NCBI GenBank assembly: GCA_905250885.1
Contig: CAJNOQ010000124.1
Coordinates: 1-64,000, forward strand
Reading direction: 5' to 3'
Length of the DNA: 64,000 nucleotides
Origin: Didymodactylos carnosus
Taxonomy: Eukaryota; Rotifera; Eurotatoria; Philodinida; Philodinidae
The notes under the pieces are model-generated. The model saw only the letters and a program-made list of their open reading frames with translations, had not been told where the DNA came from and did not search any database. The number at the start of each line of letters is the position of its first letter. Position 1 is the stretch's first letter. The position numbers and the translations under genes were made by a program. Below, piece after piece: positions 11,752 to 23,579 of the stretch.

Positions 11752-12123
11752 CAGGGCTCCGTATGGTTCCAATGTTTGGGACCGGACCATCAATTTTTCG
11801 GATCAGTGCGGACCATGAAAATTTTTTTCCTCCTTTTTGAAGATCCATGTCTATTGTGTAACGAAAAACTGTTTAATTGCAATTTTTATCAAACCTGAAA
11901 ACAAACTTTTTCTTAATTAAATGTTCAGCAAAGCTTATCTAGTCGATAAACAAAAAATAAAGAGGTCTCTAAAAAGTTTTCGAACCAGGACCAGTTCTGA
12001 TCAATAGTTTTGGGACCGAGACCAGTTCGAACTATTAAACGTTTTGAAAACTGGAACCAAGTCGAATCAAATGGATTACAGTCCGGTCCGACTTGGTTCT
12101 GGACCGGGCCATACGGAGCCCTG
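11752..12123. mobile_element. hAT-type MITE with target-site duplication
   Basis: The 372-bp element begins CAGGGCTCCGTATGG and ends with its exact 15-base inverse, CCATACGGAGCCCTG. It is flanked by ATGAGTAC (11744-11751) and ATGAGTAT (12124-12131), an 8-bp target duplication with one change. CAGGG...CCCTG ends with 8-bp duplications are diagnostic of hAT elements. The interior repeats variants of GGACCGGACC, GGACCAGTTC and GAACCAAGTC, so the subterminal motifs are multiplied. No transposase is encoded, so it depends on an autonomous hAT elsewhere. The nearly perfect ends and duplication imply a fairly young insertion. Confidence 0.88.
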
Positions 12124-12444
12124 ATGAGTATTCATAAGAGTACTCAGTGAGTAAAAAAATGCATAAGTGCTCGATGCATTTTTTTATATGAGTACCCCTA
12201 AGGGTACTTATGCTTCAGTACATTCACTAGAGTATTGTAATGTCTCAAGCGTGGCACGTCGGTAAAGCATGGATACAACAGAATCGCAATATCATGCTTC
12301 AAGTGCACAAAATTGCTACCCGTGCATGGTGTGGCTATGGATGAAGCGCGGTACCATCACCTTATTGGAAATTCATTTGGACGATGGTTATCATGTTTCA
12401 TAAACGCTTTTTCTCACTTGAGGTGTGGAAATTTTACAGTGATA

Positions 12445-12552
12445 TCTACACTACATGACTTATATTAGACGAGCTTCCAGTGTTTGATTAGGTGAAAAAT
12501 TACTATCATATAATCAAATACTAGACAGCATGTCTGATCTGTGTAGTGTAGA
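12445..12552. repeat. Small foldback element
   Basis: Imperfect arms face each other: TCTACACTACATGAC... from 12445 and ...GTGTAGTGTAGA ending at 12552. Inner matches occur around CAGTGTTTGATTA and TAATCAAATACTAG. The whole can fold into one stem of about 45 bp with mismatches. Noncoding. Confidence 0.55.
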
Positions 12553-13365
12553 CATGGTCTAAATATCTATCAATTTAGTGAAAAAATCCCTCAACTATCT
12601 TCAATCTAGTTGTTATAACAACATAAGCTTACTTTAATAGTCATTTTTGGTGAATCACTAGATTTTTTCCCTTAGAAATTTCGATCGTAAAATAGGGTAG
12701 GTACACATTCCAACGGCGACATCTGAAAAGTTTAATTTAAAAGTTTCGACCAATCGGTTACTTTGTAAATGACAAATCAAAATGATGTTCTGGTTTTTTT
12801 AAAAAGATTCTACACAACAGCAGTCCGATCGTATGAGTATTACCTTTGACGAGGGTAAAACGAAGGCTAGCAGAAAATAAGCAGTGATTATATAATACAG
12901 ATGTGTTAGAAGCATACAGAACGTGCAGGAAATGTGTTCCAGAACTATGTATTTGTAACTTTTTTTGTACGTTCTGCCCCACTTCTGGTATCAGTAGGAA
13001 GACGAGGTTCGGATTTACTCTTGATTCACCTTCCTCTGTGGTTTGAATGTACTTATCTTTCTTCCAAACGTATAACTAAAGAGAGCAGTATGCTATTTGA
13101 ATTTGTGGATAAAGTGATGTGATATTTTGGCGGTAAACAAATCTTCTCATTCTAGGATCAGACAGAAATTTGATAATTTCTTACGTAAAGCCTGAGATTT
13201 TATATACGTCTGAGACGAACGAAGCTATTTGTTTTGATTTCATCTACTGAGTACATTGTCTTATTCAAATGGAGAAAGACTATGTGCGTTGTCAAATGCT
13301 CTCTCTTTATTCTTTAGTTTATTTGATTTATCTTTTCGATTATTTTAAACGTTGTATTATTTTTG
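12553..13365. other. HERC4 upstream region
   Basis: AT-rich DNA upstream of HERC4. A TTTTTT-rich tract precedes the start. Short frames at 12758-12982 and 12934-13122 show no recognisable product. No promoter motif can be defended. Confidence 0.3.
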
Positions 13366-16300
13366 ATGCTGTGTTTCGGCGTGGCTAGTAATGGTCAATT
13401 GGGACTTGGTTCCAATCCGGCTGGATTTATCGCAACACCTCAAAGGAATAAATTTTTCGACGATAAAACGTGTATTCAAGTAGCATGTACACTCACACAT
13501 AGTTGTTTTCTAATGGACGATGGAAATGTTTATTCTTGTGGAAATAATGAATATTCACAATTAGGGCGTGAAGGACGAAATTATGTTCCAGGTACAGGAT
13601 TCTCACAACAGAAGAGTTTTTTGAAAGATAGTGAATCCACTACCACTACAATAATTGGACCTTTTCCTTTTTCCATATTGAAAGGTTTTGAAAATCTTCT
13701 ATTTTGTTAGAAGATAACAGCAGTGCAGTGAACGATAATATGTTATAAATTTTATACTATATTCATAGAAGAAACATTTTTCTTTCCACTCTCCGGTTAT
13801 GGAAATTCCGCGGTTACTGAAACATTTGATCAGAAAATAGCTTTTCTGTTGCAGAACGGGTGATGCTACCAAACGATGCAGAAGGTGTACAAGTCGCTTG
13901 TGGGCAACATTTTTCATTGTGTTTAACCACCAATGGAAAAATTGTTTGTTGGGGTTCGCTCAATGGGAAAATAGAAAGAAATGATGGAGTTTTCTTTGAA
14001 AAACCAAAGTGCATAAATCTAAACTGGAAACGTTTTAATTTTTTATAATATTTTCTAATTCTTTATAGATATGTCGATGGATTCGAAGGCAAACGAATAA
14101 TTCAAGTTGCTGCTGGTTACTCGCATGTACTGGCACTAACTGATGGTGAGTGCTTTCTGTAAGTACTTTCTTCAAGTTTTTACATGTTTTTGAACTAACT
14201 AGATGGAACAGTATACTCTTTTGGTGCAAATAATGTCGGACAGTTGGGTTTGGGAAATACTATTGATTGTTGGCGTCCTTGTCCATTGTTATCCCTACGT
14301 GGTGTACCAATCTGCCATATAGCTTGTGGTGCACATCATTCAATTATCATATCAAAGAGTGCAACAGTCTTTACATGCGGACTAAACACTTCTGGGCAGC
14401 TTGGTATTGGTGATACCGATCCTCGTTTTTATCCAACTAATGTAAAAGCCTTACAATACCAAAAAGTCACATATGCATCATGTGGGGAAAAGCATACGGT
14501 TGTGATAACAGCAGTATGTACGCTCGTATTTTTTATTGATTTATAATTACAATTATCACGACTTATGTTTTCTTTAGGATGGAGGAGTGTTTAGTTTTGG
14601 TTCAGGCAAGCACGGTCAGTTAGGACATAATTCAACAATCGACGAACTGTTACCTAGGAAAATTACTGAATTAATGGGCTCGGAGGTGTCTCAGATTGCC
14701 TGTGGAAGAAGTCATACGGTTGTTTTTGTTCCTAATGCGGGTCAAATATTAACATTTGGATTAGCGTGTGCTGGTGGAGTAGATACACAGCTTACATCAT
14801 TTGTAACCATCCCACAAAAACTGCAATATCCATTTGTGAGCTATCGAAAAATGAAACAGGTATAGAAAATCAAATTCTATTATAGAAAACGATATCATAA
14901 AATAATTTTTAATAATCTAGTTTCAACGTCAGATGTCGGATCATAGCGTACAGCAGGTAATAAATATTAAGTACTACACAAAAAACTTCTTTGTTGTGTA
15001 ATATCTTTGATTCGACCCATTCTTTCTAATAAACAATTTGCTTATAGAAACAAAATATCCAAGTGGTTTTTACTGCAGCGGGCGGCCATCAAACGTTCAT
15101 TAAAGTTTCGTACAAAGTATGTATAATTTTGTGATTACATGTTTTTTTGAATTTTTACTATAATTTTTTTGGTATTGTTTCATATAGATCCAACGTCCTG
15201 TTGATTATCGTGTATACAATTTGAATCGTCCAACACTCGAACTTACACTTGATTTTGCACGAGGACTATGTCATGCTAGTAAATCTAAGGATACTCTCAG
15301 AGATGCCGAAAGGTATGGATTAAAGAACAACAAACAAGAAATTCTCCATACATTAAAAAATCGTATCTGATTTTGTTTTTAGAAAAATGTCACGTTTATT
15401 TAACACAGAAGCATGTATTAATGGATCATTTCTTGCCTTATCAGATGTACATTATCGAACAAGTTCAAATAATCCAGGAATTGATATTGATAGCGTTATT
15501 GCCATTATGGAAAAATTGAGAACATGTGATCAAACTATTCAAAATTTGGTAGACTTTTTAACTTAAGAAGATTTTTATTTAAAACATGAGACTTTTGTTT
15601 TTTCTTTAGTTACTTGAACATATTCAGAGTATTATTGGCTCATTGCCTGAAACAGCTCCATGTTTTGAGGCACTACGTGTTTATTTAGTTTTACCATTTT
15701 GTCATTTATTTGAGAATGATGATGCATTAGAAACAATTACTGGTCCTTTTGCCTTAGCAATGACAAAATTAAAAGAAAAAGCGGATGGAAAAGTATTAGG
15801 TACATTTGTACGACTCCTGATTAATGTTTATAGAACACTTTTATAGAAAATATTTATTTTAGATTATTGGATTCAACATATTGGACGGGTCTGTGTCGAA
15901 CGAATTATAGAAGTAATCAAATATATAGTTTGAATTTATATTTCACTTAATCTATTGTTTTATTTTTAGATATATAAGCCTCTTGTTGTGAAAATTATTA
16001 GTATTAACTTGAGTCATATGCCAGCTGCACAAAAGCAATATCAGATATTATTGAGAGGAATTTTAGATCTATTAAAAAAAATACATAATGTAAGATTTTA
16101 TTATTCATCATAATTTTCGCGTCTAATTCTAGTTATTTTTTTAGATCAGTTGTGTTTTGGCTAAACCAGAGTTAGTAAATCATGATTTTTTCTACATAAA
16201 AGAGTTAAGTGATACAATTGATATTAAAAAGCATTATGTTTTATGGAAACAAGAACGTCATTTATTTCAAGTAATTAATGATCAAAAATAAAATCATTTA

Positions 16301-18885
16301 AAATAGAATAAAATAAAGTGTCTAATATGAATATTTTTAATTTTAGAATAAACAAGCAATTTCATTTTGTGACTATCCATTTTTATTTGATTTTCGTGCA
16401 AAAACAATGTTATTACAATGTGAAGCTCAATTATCGATGAATGTAAAATATATTATTATCTATTGTTATCAATTAATATATTATTATTAATCATTTAGGA
16501 TGCGGTCATACAAGCATTTCAACATAACATTCAAACATTATTTTTCGACGCATCTGATCCTGTAAATCCATTATTATCACTTCATGTCAATCGAAATTCT
16601 ATTGTACAAAATACAATTGGTCAATTAGATAAATATAAAGATGAAGATTTAAAAAAACCTCTTCATGTCTATTTTATAAATGAAGAAGGATTAGATGCAG
16701 GTACGTTAGTTTTACTTAAATTATTTTTATTATCGTTAATTTGATTTCTTCTCTTTTTAGGTGGAGTAAAAAAAGTATGTTTAAAATTTATATATTTTAT
16801 TAATAATATTGATGACTGAATATGTACGTATATTTAGGAATTTTTTCTTCTTCTTACAAAAGAAATACTTGATCCAAAATATGGAATGTTTACCTATTAT
16901 GAAGAAACACATACTATCTGGTTTAGTGAACATGGATTAGAAGACGATCATATGTATCGATTAATTGGAACACTATGCGGTTTAGCCATTTATAATTTCA
17001 TTATTATTGATTTACCATTTCCATTAGCATTATATAAAAAATTACTAAATAAAGGAAAAATTGATATTGATGATTTAAAATCATTATCACCAATTATTCA
17101 TCGTTCATTACAAGAATTATTAATATACAAAGAAGATGATATTGAAGAAACGTTTTGTTTTACCTTTGAAATTGTACGTGAATCATTTGGTGAACGACGT
17201 CATATTGAATTGAAACCAAATGGTGCAAATATAATGGTCAATCAGTCAAATAAACAAGAATTTGTTGATTTATATATTGATTATATATTTAATAAATCAG
17301 TTGATAAACAATTTCGTGCATTTAATGACGGATTTCGACGTGTTTTTCCCTCTCAACCTCTCGAGTTATTTTATCCAGATGAATTAATGTCATTTGTTGT
17401 TGGTAATACAAATTATGATTGGAATGATGTACGTTATGTACCCAAATCAAAGAGTTTGAATCAAATAACTATTTATATTGTTCATTTTAGTTTCAGAAGA
17501 AAACAGAGTATAAAGAAGAATATCATGCCAATCATCCAGTTATCAAATGGTTTTGGGAAGTGTTTCATAAAATGACAGTGGATGAAAAAAAGAAATTTTT
17601 ACGTAAGTATTATACAATGGTAAAGTTTTATTCGAGAATATTATTCAATAAACATATTTGCTTTATTATCTAGAATTTTTAACGGGAACCACTCGTGTCC
17701 CTGTGTTTGGTTGGACTCAGGTACGTAATATAAAGTGTACTTTTTTTAGTGTTCGGCTAAAACGCGTAACTGTTACCCTCAGCCGCGGTGGGTTGAGCGA
17801 TATTTTTTCTCTCAAACCAGCCTTAAAAGCACATCATTAGACGCAGCTTTTTGCGCTGATTACGAATATCAACTTTAAAACGAACGAAACTCAAATTTTT
17901 AAATCGAAAATTCTAATTTTTCAAGTTTTTTCAAGTCAAAATTCAAGTTTTTTTATTTAAATTTTCTGACCTACTTAGTTTTTTAAGAAGTTTCAGAAAG
18001 TATATCAGTGGATAAAGAATTAAATTCTCTACAAAATGCACTATTGACTTTGTCGAAACAATCTTAAAAAACGCATTTTGCACACTAAACAAGTTTTTGC
18101 TAGTTTTTGCCGATTTTTTGCCGAATTCGAAATGGTACTTTTTTTGGAGCAATTCTACGAAATCAGAATTCTCCCACCGTTCTTTTTTGCTTAGTTTGAT
18201 AGAGGGCACTCGATTGCATAAGGCTCCGTGCAGATCAAGTTTATAAAAGTCTTTTTTACCGGTAGAAGTATAACGATAAAACCCACCGCAAAAGAAAGCA
18301 AAAAAATGATGTAATTCCGTCACGGAGCCATTTCGCTTGTTTCTTTTCATTTAAGCATTTTTGAGTGAAAGTAAAGAGATGATTCGAAAGCTCTTTTCAT
18401 GCTCTACAACTTTTATATTAGACTTTTTTTCTGAATATGTTTCGTTTTAGAGCATTTTTCAAAGTTTGTAGAGCACTAGAAAAAAAAGGCTAAAAAATGT
18501 AATTCCGTCACGACACTTATTTTGCTCATAAAAATCGTTCTACCTAACCGACGCATTCGAAATTTTTACCACAAACCAAGCATTCTGCCGCGCATCTCTG
18601 ATAAAAATTTCATCATCTTTTGTTCAGTATTTGAGGAGAAACAGAGCCCAAAAGTTGAAAAAATGTAATTCCATCATACGCGTTTAAGCCGTATTCTGAC
18701 TTAACACTAATTCGTTTCTGTTACAGCCAATGATTATTCAACGAAGTCACAAAGATGATCAACATCTTCCTGTGGCACACACATGTTTTAATTTACTCGA
18801 TTTACCGTTATATTCGTCCAAAGCGATTTTAAAAGAAAAATTGACTGAAGCTATCCAACATAATCTTGGGTTTAATCTTGTTTAA
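13366..18885 (+). CDS. HERC4: HERC4-type RCC1-HECT E3 ubiquitin ligase
   Basis: Cytosolic E3 ligase that takes ubiquitin from an E2 onto a HECT cysteine. Exons: 13366-13591, 13855-14008, 14069-14145, 14203-14513, 14578-14859, 14921-14956, 15048-15116, 15188-15312, 15383-15548, 15610-15799, 15863-15912, 15970-16089, 16145-16270, 16347-16442, 16499-16700, 16761-16774, 16838-17428, 17491-17602, 17674-17720, 18727-18885. All keep phase, giving about 1,050 residues (human 1,057). The start MLCFGVASNGQLGLG aligns with the human MLCWGNASFGQLGLG. An RCC1 propeller fills residues 1-370 with repeated GQLG, ACG.HS and VFSFG motifs; one blade (CWGSLNGKIERND) has lost GQLG. The HECT domain fills the last 350 residues, with GGVKKEFFLLLTKEILDPKYG, NTNYDWND and the catalytic cysteine in HTCFNLLDLP, about residue 1018. 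HERC3 is the alternative; the family call is certain. A transposon-like insert fills the last intron. Confidence 0.95.
17746..18710. mobile_element. Inverted-repeat element inside the last HERC4 intron
   Basis: The last HERC4 intron (17721-18726) is about 1 kb, whereas most of the others are under 70 bp. Nearly all of it lies between TTAGTGTTCGGCTAAAACGC (17746) and its inverse ending AACACTAA at 18710. The arms match in TTAGTGTT and in CGGCTNAAACGCGT, with a 9-base extra segment in the right arm. Inside, ATGTAATTCCGTCACG or a close variant recurs three times near 18310, 18496 and 18662. A minus-strand frame at 17943-18350 has no recognisable product. It is probably a non-autonomous DNA transposon. 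No target duplication is clear, so no superfamily is assigned. Confidence 0.6.
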
Positions 18886-19990
18886 AACATTTTTTCATAT
18901 TTTTTTTCTTCTCCCAAAACACAGTGAGCGATGTTCAATTAAGTCAATCAATCATTATGTACCGTTGGTTTTTTTCTGATATCCTTTAGATATTTTATGT
19001 ATTTCTGAGTCTTTATTAACTTTAATTTTTTTTTCATATCTCCTGTAATACAAGACAGATACATTGTACTCTAGAAACGCTTTTCTTCATTCTATTTATT
19101 TTCGTATAACTTTTCTCATTTTTTTCGCAAATTTGGCTTTCCATAAAATGTTTTTTTCTTAACATGTATTGCTAATATTTTTTTACATTTTGTAAAAAGG
19201 AAAGAACGTCGAGAAATATCATTGCTTGTTTCTATTTATTAAAATCGATCTCTACTTACAAAATCTTATAAATTATCGAAAACTGTAGATTTTAGGATTT
19301 TTGCTTATAAGCGATTGTATTAGTTTGAAGTCATAATGAAGATTGTTTGCGTGTCAGCTTCTTTCAAATTGATATTCAAGTATCAAAACTCTCTTCTTAC
19401 ATCTTACTAAAATTAATTTATGTCAGACAATGGAATGTTCCAGGTAAAACTATTTGTAAGTGAAATAACGTTTTTTTCAACGACTTTTAAATCGTCTTTC
19501 AAAGTAGTTCGTATTTACATTACGAAACTACATAAGGTAAAAATAGAATTATTGATTGAATGTATACTGTGAAAACATCGTTATAATTTCAACAATAATG
19601 CATATTTTAAGGTGGATGACAAAATATTATTTGTACGTAAAAATATTATTTCCCTAACAACAAACTATAAAATAGAAACTTAATTTATTTTGGCAAAATA
19701 AGATAGAGGAATAATAAAAACAGAAGAGAAGTAGCAGCTCAGGGTGAAACATTTACTTATGACTAATCTAGTACACAAAAAAAAAATTTTGTGTTTGTTT
19801 AGATATTAGAACAATGTACTAGCTTGTCATTCCAATAGAATGCGAGCAAAGATTTTTGATATATCAAACTTGAATGAGAATACAGGCTTTTCAATCCAGA
19901 CTAGAAACGTTGAAATGAAACGAAACGGTATAGATCCAAAGATAAGATACGATTATTTATTATCGTTTAATAACGTTAAATTTCCATTGT
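18886..19990. other. Convergent intergenic space between HERC4 and paramyosin
   Basis: Holds the 3' flanks of two converging genes. The sequence is T-rich after HERC4 with no clean AATAAA close to the stop. No gene or structured repeat seen. Confidence 0.4.
19956..19961 (-). promoter_or_regulatory. Poly(A) signal of paramyosin
   Basis: AATAAA on the minus strand, 30 bases past the paramyosin stop. The position is suitable for the polyadenylation hexamer. Confidence 0.5.
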
Positions 19991-22900
19991 TTAATCGTAC
20001 ATTTCTGATCTATGTACACTTCTTGAACGAATTAAAGTTGTGGTCACCATTTCGGCTCGTTCTTCAGCGTCTTCTAATTCTCGCTCAAGTCGTCTTGCAC
20101 GTGTTAGAACTTGAGCAGCCGATGATTCCTGTAAAATATACAAAGCATTATTGATAGTATATATATATATTGATAGTGAGAGTGTAATACTTACAGCTGA
20201 TTCAATTTGAGATTTATATACTCTCATTTTATCACTGACTTTACTCATCGAATCTGTTAAAGAAAGAACTTTTGTTTGTTCTTCATCCACTTGATTCAAT
20301 AAATCTTTAACACGCTTTTCATAGCGACGTAAATCTTTAAGTAATTCTTGATAACGAGCACGTTCTAATTCTAATTCTGTTTCTAATTGTCCTAACTGAA
20401 AAACAAACAATTGAATTTGTAAAAAAATAATATAAATATGTTTATTTTATTTTCTCCTTACTCGTCCTTCATATTTAGCTGCTATTCTTTTTGCTTCTGC
20501 TCGAGCATATGCTTCGGCTTCATCGATTTTAGCACTTGCATCTCGTAATTGTTGATCTAATGCACGTTTAGATGCTTCACATTCAGCTGTTTTTTCTCGT
20601 TCATGACGAATATCTTCGTCCCGTCTAATCAACTCTCCTGCTAATTTTCTGGCCTAAAATATGAAAAGTTATTATTCTTAAAAATCAATAAAAAGTTGAA
20701 TATTTGGTTTACCCTTTCGTCTAAAATTTTTATTTCTTGTCGCACGTCAGCGATTTCTCCTTGTAATTGCATAGCATCAGCCTCGTATTTTTTTCTCTCT
20801 GCAATGGCACGATTAGCCACTGAGTGTGCTTCAGTTAAACGTTGTTCTGAATCATGTAATTCCAGTTCAGTTGTTTTTCGAGCTTTTTCACTCTAAACAG
20901 ATACGGAGTAAAGCTGTTAGCTCTTCTCATATTATTGAGCTCCTTACTCGATCAAGAAGAACCCGAATTTCTTCTAACTCGGCTCGTAATATACCATTTC
21001 GTTTTTCCGAACCGTTTAACATTTCTCTTGTTGCTTCATGTATTGCTTGTTCTTCAATGAGTTGATCTTGTACATCCTATGCGATGATGACATTTAGAAT
21101 CTACATCAGTTAAACATTATATTGCCTACCTTAATAGCTGCTTGTAATTTTTTGAGATGATTTTCTAAATCGGCTTTAATTTTTTTCAATGATTCATAGC
21201 GCATACGTATTTCATCGATTTCTGCTTGATATTTTGATTTAATACGATTTATTTCTGATTTATAACGTAATTCTAATTCTTCCATTTGTGACTGCATTTG
21301 TTCCAATTGTCGACGATGTGCTGTTCGCATTAATTCTATTTCTTCGTCTTTTTCGGCTAATTTTTTTTCATATTCACCACGTATTTTTTCCAATTGAGCG
21401 CTTAATGCAGCTGATCTGCTTGCTTCCAAATGTAATTGTTCACGATATTCATCAATCGTTGACAGTAAACTCATTTTATCCGCTTCTAATTGTTTACGAT
21501 GACGATCCATTTCAACGAGTTTTGTATTCAAATCACTTATTTGATTTAGGGCAACATCCATTTCATCTAAATTCAAAGATAAATTCAAAAGTTAATTTTA
21601 CACTGATGAATGTTAGTAATGTTACCTTGTAATCGACGTTTATCTCTTGTAATTATATCAACTGAAAAGAAGAAAAAAGGATTTATGTAAAATATGTAGA
21701 ACTAATTGATGGTAGTTGTTTTTCGCCTACTTTGCTCTGTTAATTGTTCGTTTAATGATTTCACTTTGACCAATTCACTTTGGTAATTACGATTTGCTTG
21801 TAATGCCGATTCTAATTCAGCGCTTACATGGCTCAGTCTTGTCCTATATTCATCTACTTCTTTTTCTAATTGTTTATTTCTTCGTACGGCTTCATCAGCT
21901 CTCTTACGATACTAAAATACACATATAAATTTGCTATTGTGTTTCTTTGACTTCACTGTGAAATAATTATGACATTACCTTATCAACTTCTCCTTGTAAT
22001 TTGTCATTCTCAGCTTGTAATCGTTGTTTTATCTTTTCCAAATTACTTGCTTTCGCCAATACTTCCGTTAATTGTTCTTGCATCTCATTGATACGACCAT
22101 TAAACTTTCGTCTAAATAACAAAAGGAATTAATTAATTGAAAATATTTTTCCGGTATAACAGACATACCTTTGTTCTTCTATTTCTTCATTTTTTGCTTC
22201 AATATCTTTTTCTAATCGATCGCGCACTATACGTGATTCTTCTTGAATTTTAATTAAAAGTTTTTGTAATTCAACTTTAGCTTCAATTTCATCTTCCAAC
22301 TGTAATTTTGTTGATTCTAAATCCATTTGAAATGTTTTCACTGTTGATTGTAATGTTCTATTCATCTAGTAAGATAAAATGAAACAAGTTAGTTTTATTT
22401 AGATAAAACAAACAAAACTTACGGCCATTTCTGATTCTAGATGGAGTCGAACTTCTTCTAAATCTCCTTGTGCTCGTTTGTATGAAATTGATATTTGATT
22501 AAATTCAAATTCAAGTGATTCTAAACGTCGACTGAAAGTTAAATTTTCTTCAATCAAACGACCTTTAGCTGCATTAGCATCGGTCAATTGTCGAATAGCA
22601 TCATCAATTTTTTGACTCATTTCAATTGTCTTTGATTCTAATTCTTTGCTCATTGCTACAGCTTGATTCTAAAATAAAACATATTTTATCATAAGTATCT
22701 TATGTCATTTAAAGAAAACTTACTTTTCCTTTAGCTAATGATTCAATTTCATTTTTAAGTTCTTCAATTTCCACAATATATTGTCTGCTTTCTTTATCAT
22801 GTCTAAAAAAAAAGTAATACTTTTATTCTTTTATACTCGTTAGATATAAATAATACTACCTTGCTTTTCCTTTACTAAGCGCTTCGACTTGACTAGTGAG

Positions 22901-23249
22901 ATCAGAAACCGTATCTTGAAATCGTCGTCGTACACCATTTTGATTTTCATCATGTTCAGTTGATTGTAATTCTATTTTTTGTCGAAGATCATGTATTTCT
23001 TGTTTTAAACGTTTATTTGCTTCTAATTCACGATCACGCAATGTATTTGCTTCATCCAGTTGAGTTTCTAATTCATCAAAATCAATTCGTAAATTTGTTA
23101 ATTCTTTTTCTTGACGAAGTCGAACATCACGCTCAGCTCTAACTTCTTCTTCAATGTCACGTAAACGACTCTATACAGAGGAAAAGAACAATCATAGTCT
23201 AGAAGCATCGACAATAATGGAGACTAACCGCTAAGATTGCTTCGGTCAT
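19991..23249 (-). CDS. Paramyosin
   Basis: Paramyosin forms the coiled-coil core of invertebrate thick filaments in muscle. Fourteen exons in transcript order: 23249-23229, 23170-22860, 22802-22724, 22668-22423, 22365-22169, 22111-21979, 21911-21731, 21661-21626, 21566-21130, 21076-20948, 20892-20713, 20653-20462, 20395-20195, 20128-19991. All junctions keep phase, giving 826 residues (insect proteins about 880). The protein is one continuous heptad coiled coil. Diagnostic blocks are KLAEKDEEIELMR, then YEKRVKDLLNQVDEEQTKVLSL, then the C-terminal RRLERELEDAEERAEM, which parallel insect paramyosin (RLAEKDEEIEAIR; VKEVLVQCEEDQKNL; RRFQRELEAAEDRAD). There is no myosin motor, and it is too short for a myosin rod. 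The start MTEAILASRLRDIEEEV lacks the non-helical head of about 35 residues seen in insects. A stop lies in frame upstream, so either the head is lost or an upstream exon was missed. Confidence 0.93.
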
Positions 23250-23384
23250 GATCTACGAATAAACCTAAAGTTAATAAAATCATTATGTAGTTGAAAAGAA
23301 CGGTTATATTGAAAATAACAGTGTTTAGATAAAACTGTTTTTTATGGTTTATCTCTTCTACTTGAAGTGATACACTTATTTTGT

Positions 23385-23579
23385 TTATTTTTCGCCACGA
23401 GCATCATCTAATAGTATTTTATCAATTATACCTATGCTATTCGAAATGAGAGTCCATAGAAGATTACTAAGAACAATAAAATTGCACAGAAAAATGAAAT
23501 ATCGATTATAATTCAATAAAATCTCTAGTAATAAAATAGCAGTTGTAAAACCAACAACAATCAGGATAAATGACTTCAT
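23385..23579 (-). CDS. Small hydrophobic open frame, doubtful
   Basis: A 64-residue frame with two to three hydrophobic stretches (FILIVVGFTTAILLLEILL; FIFLCNFIVLSNLLW) just upstream of paramyosin on the same strand. It has no homologue I recognise. In AT-rich DNA such hydrophobic frames arise by chance. It may equally be 5' UTR or promoter sequence of paramyosin. Confidence 0.15.
   Translation of the reverse strand: MKSFILIVVGFTTAILLLEILLNYNRYFIFLCNFIVLSNLLWTLISNSIGIIDKILLDDARGEK

Noticed and set aside
17943-18350. 135-residue minus-strand frame
   Set aside because: Lies wholly inside the inverted-repeat insert of the last HERC4 intron; Lys/Phe/Ser-rich with no recognisable domain or neighbouring exons.
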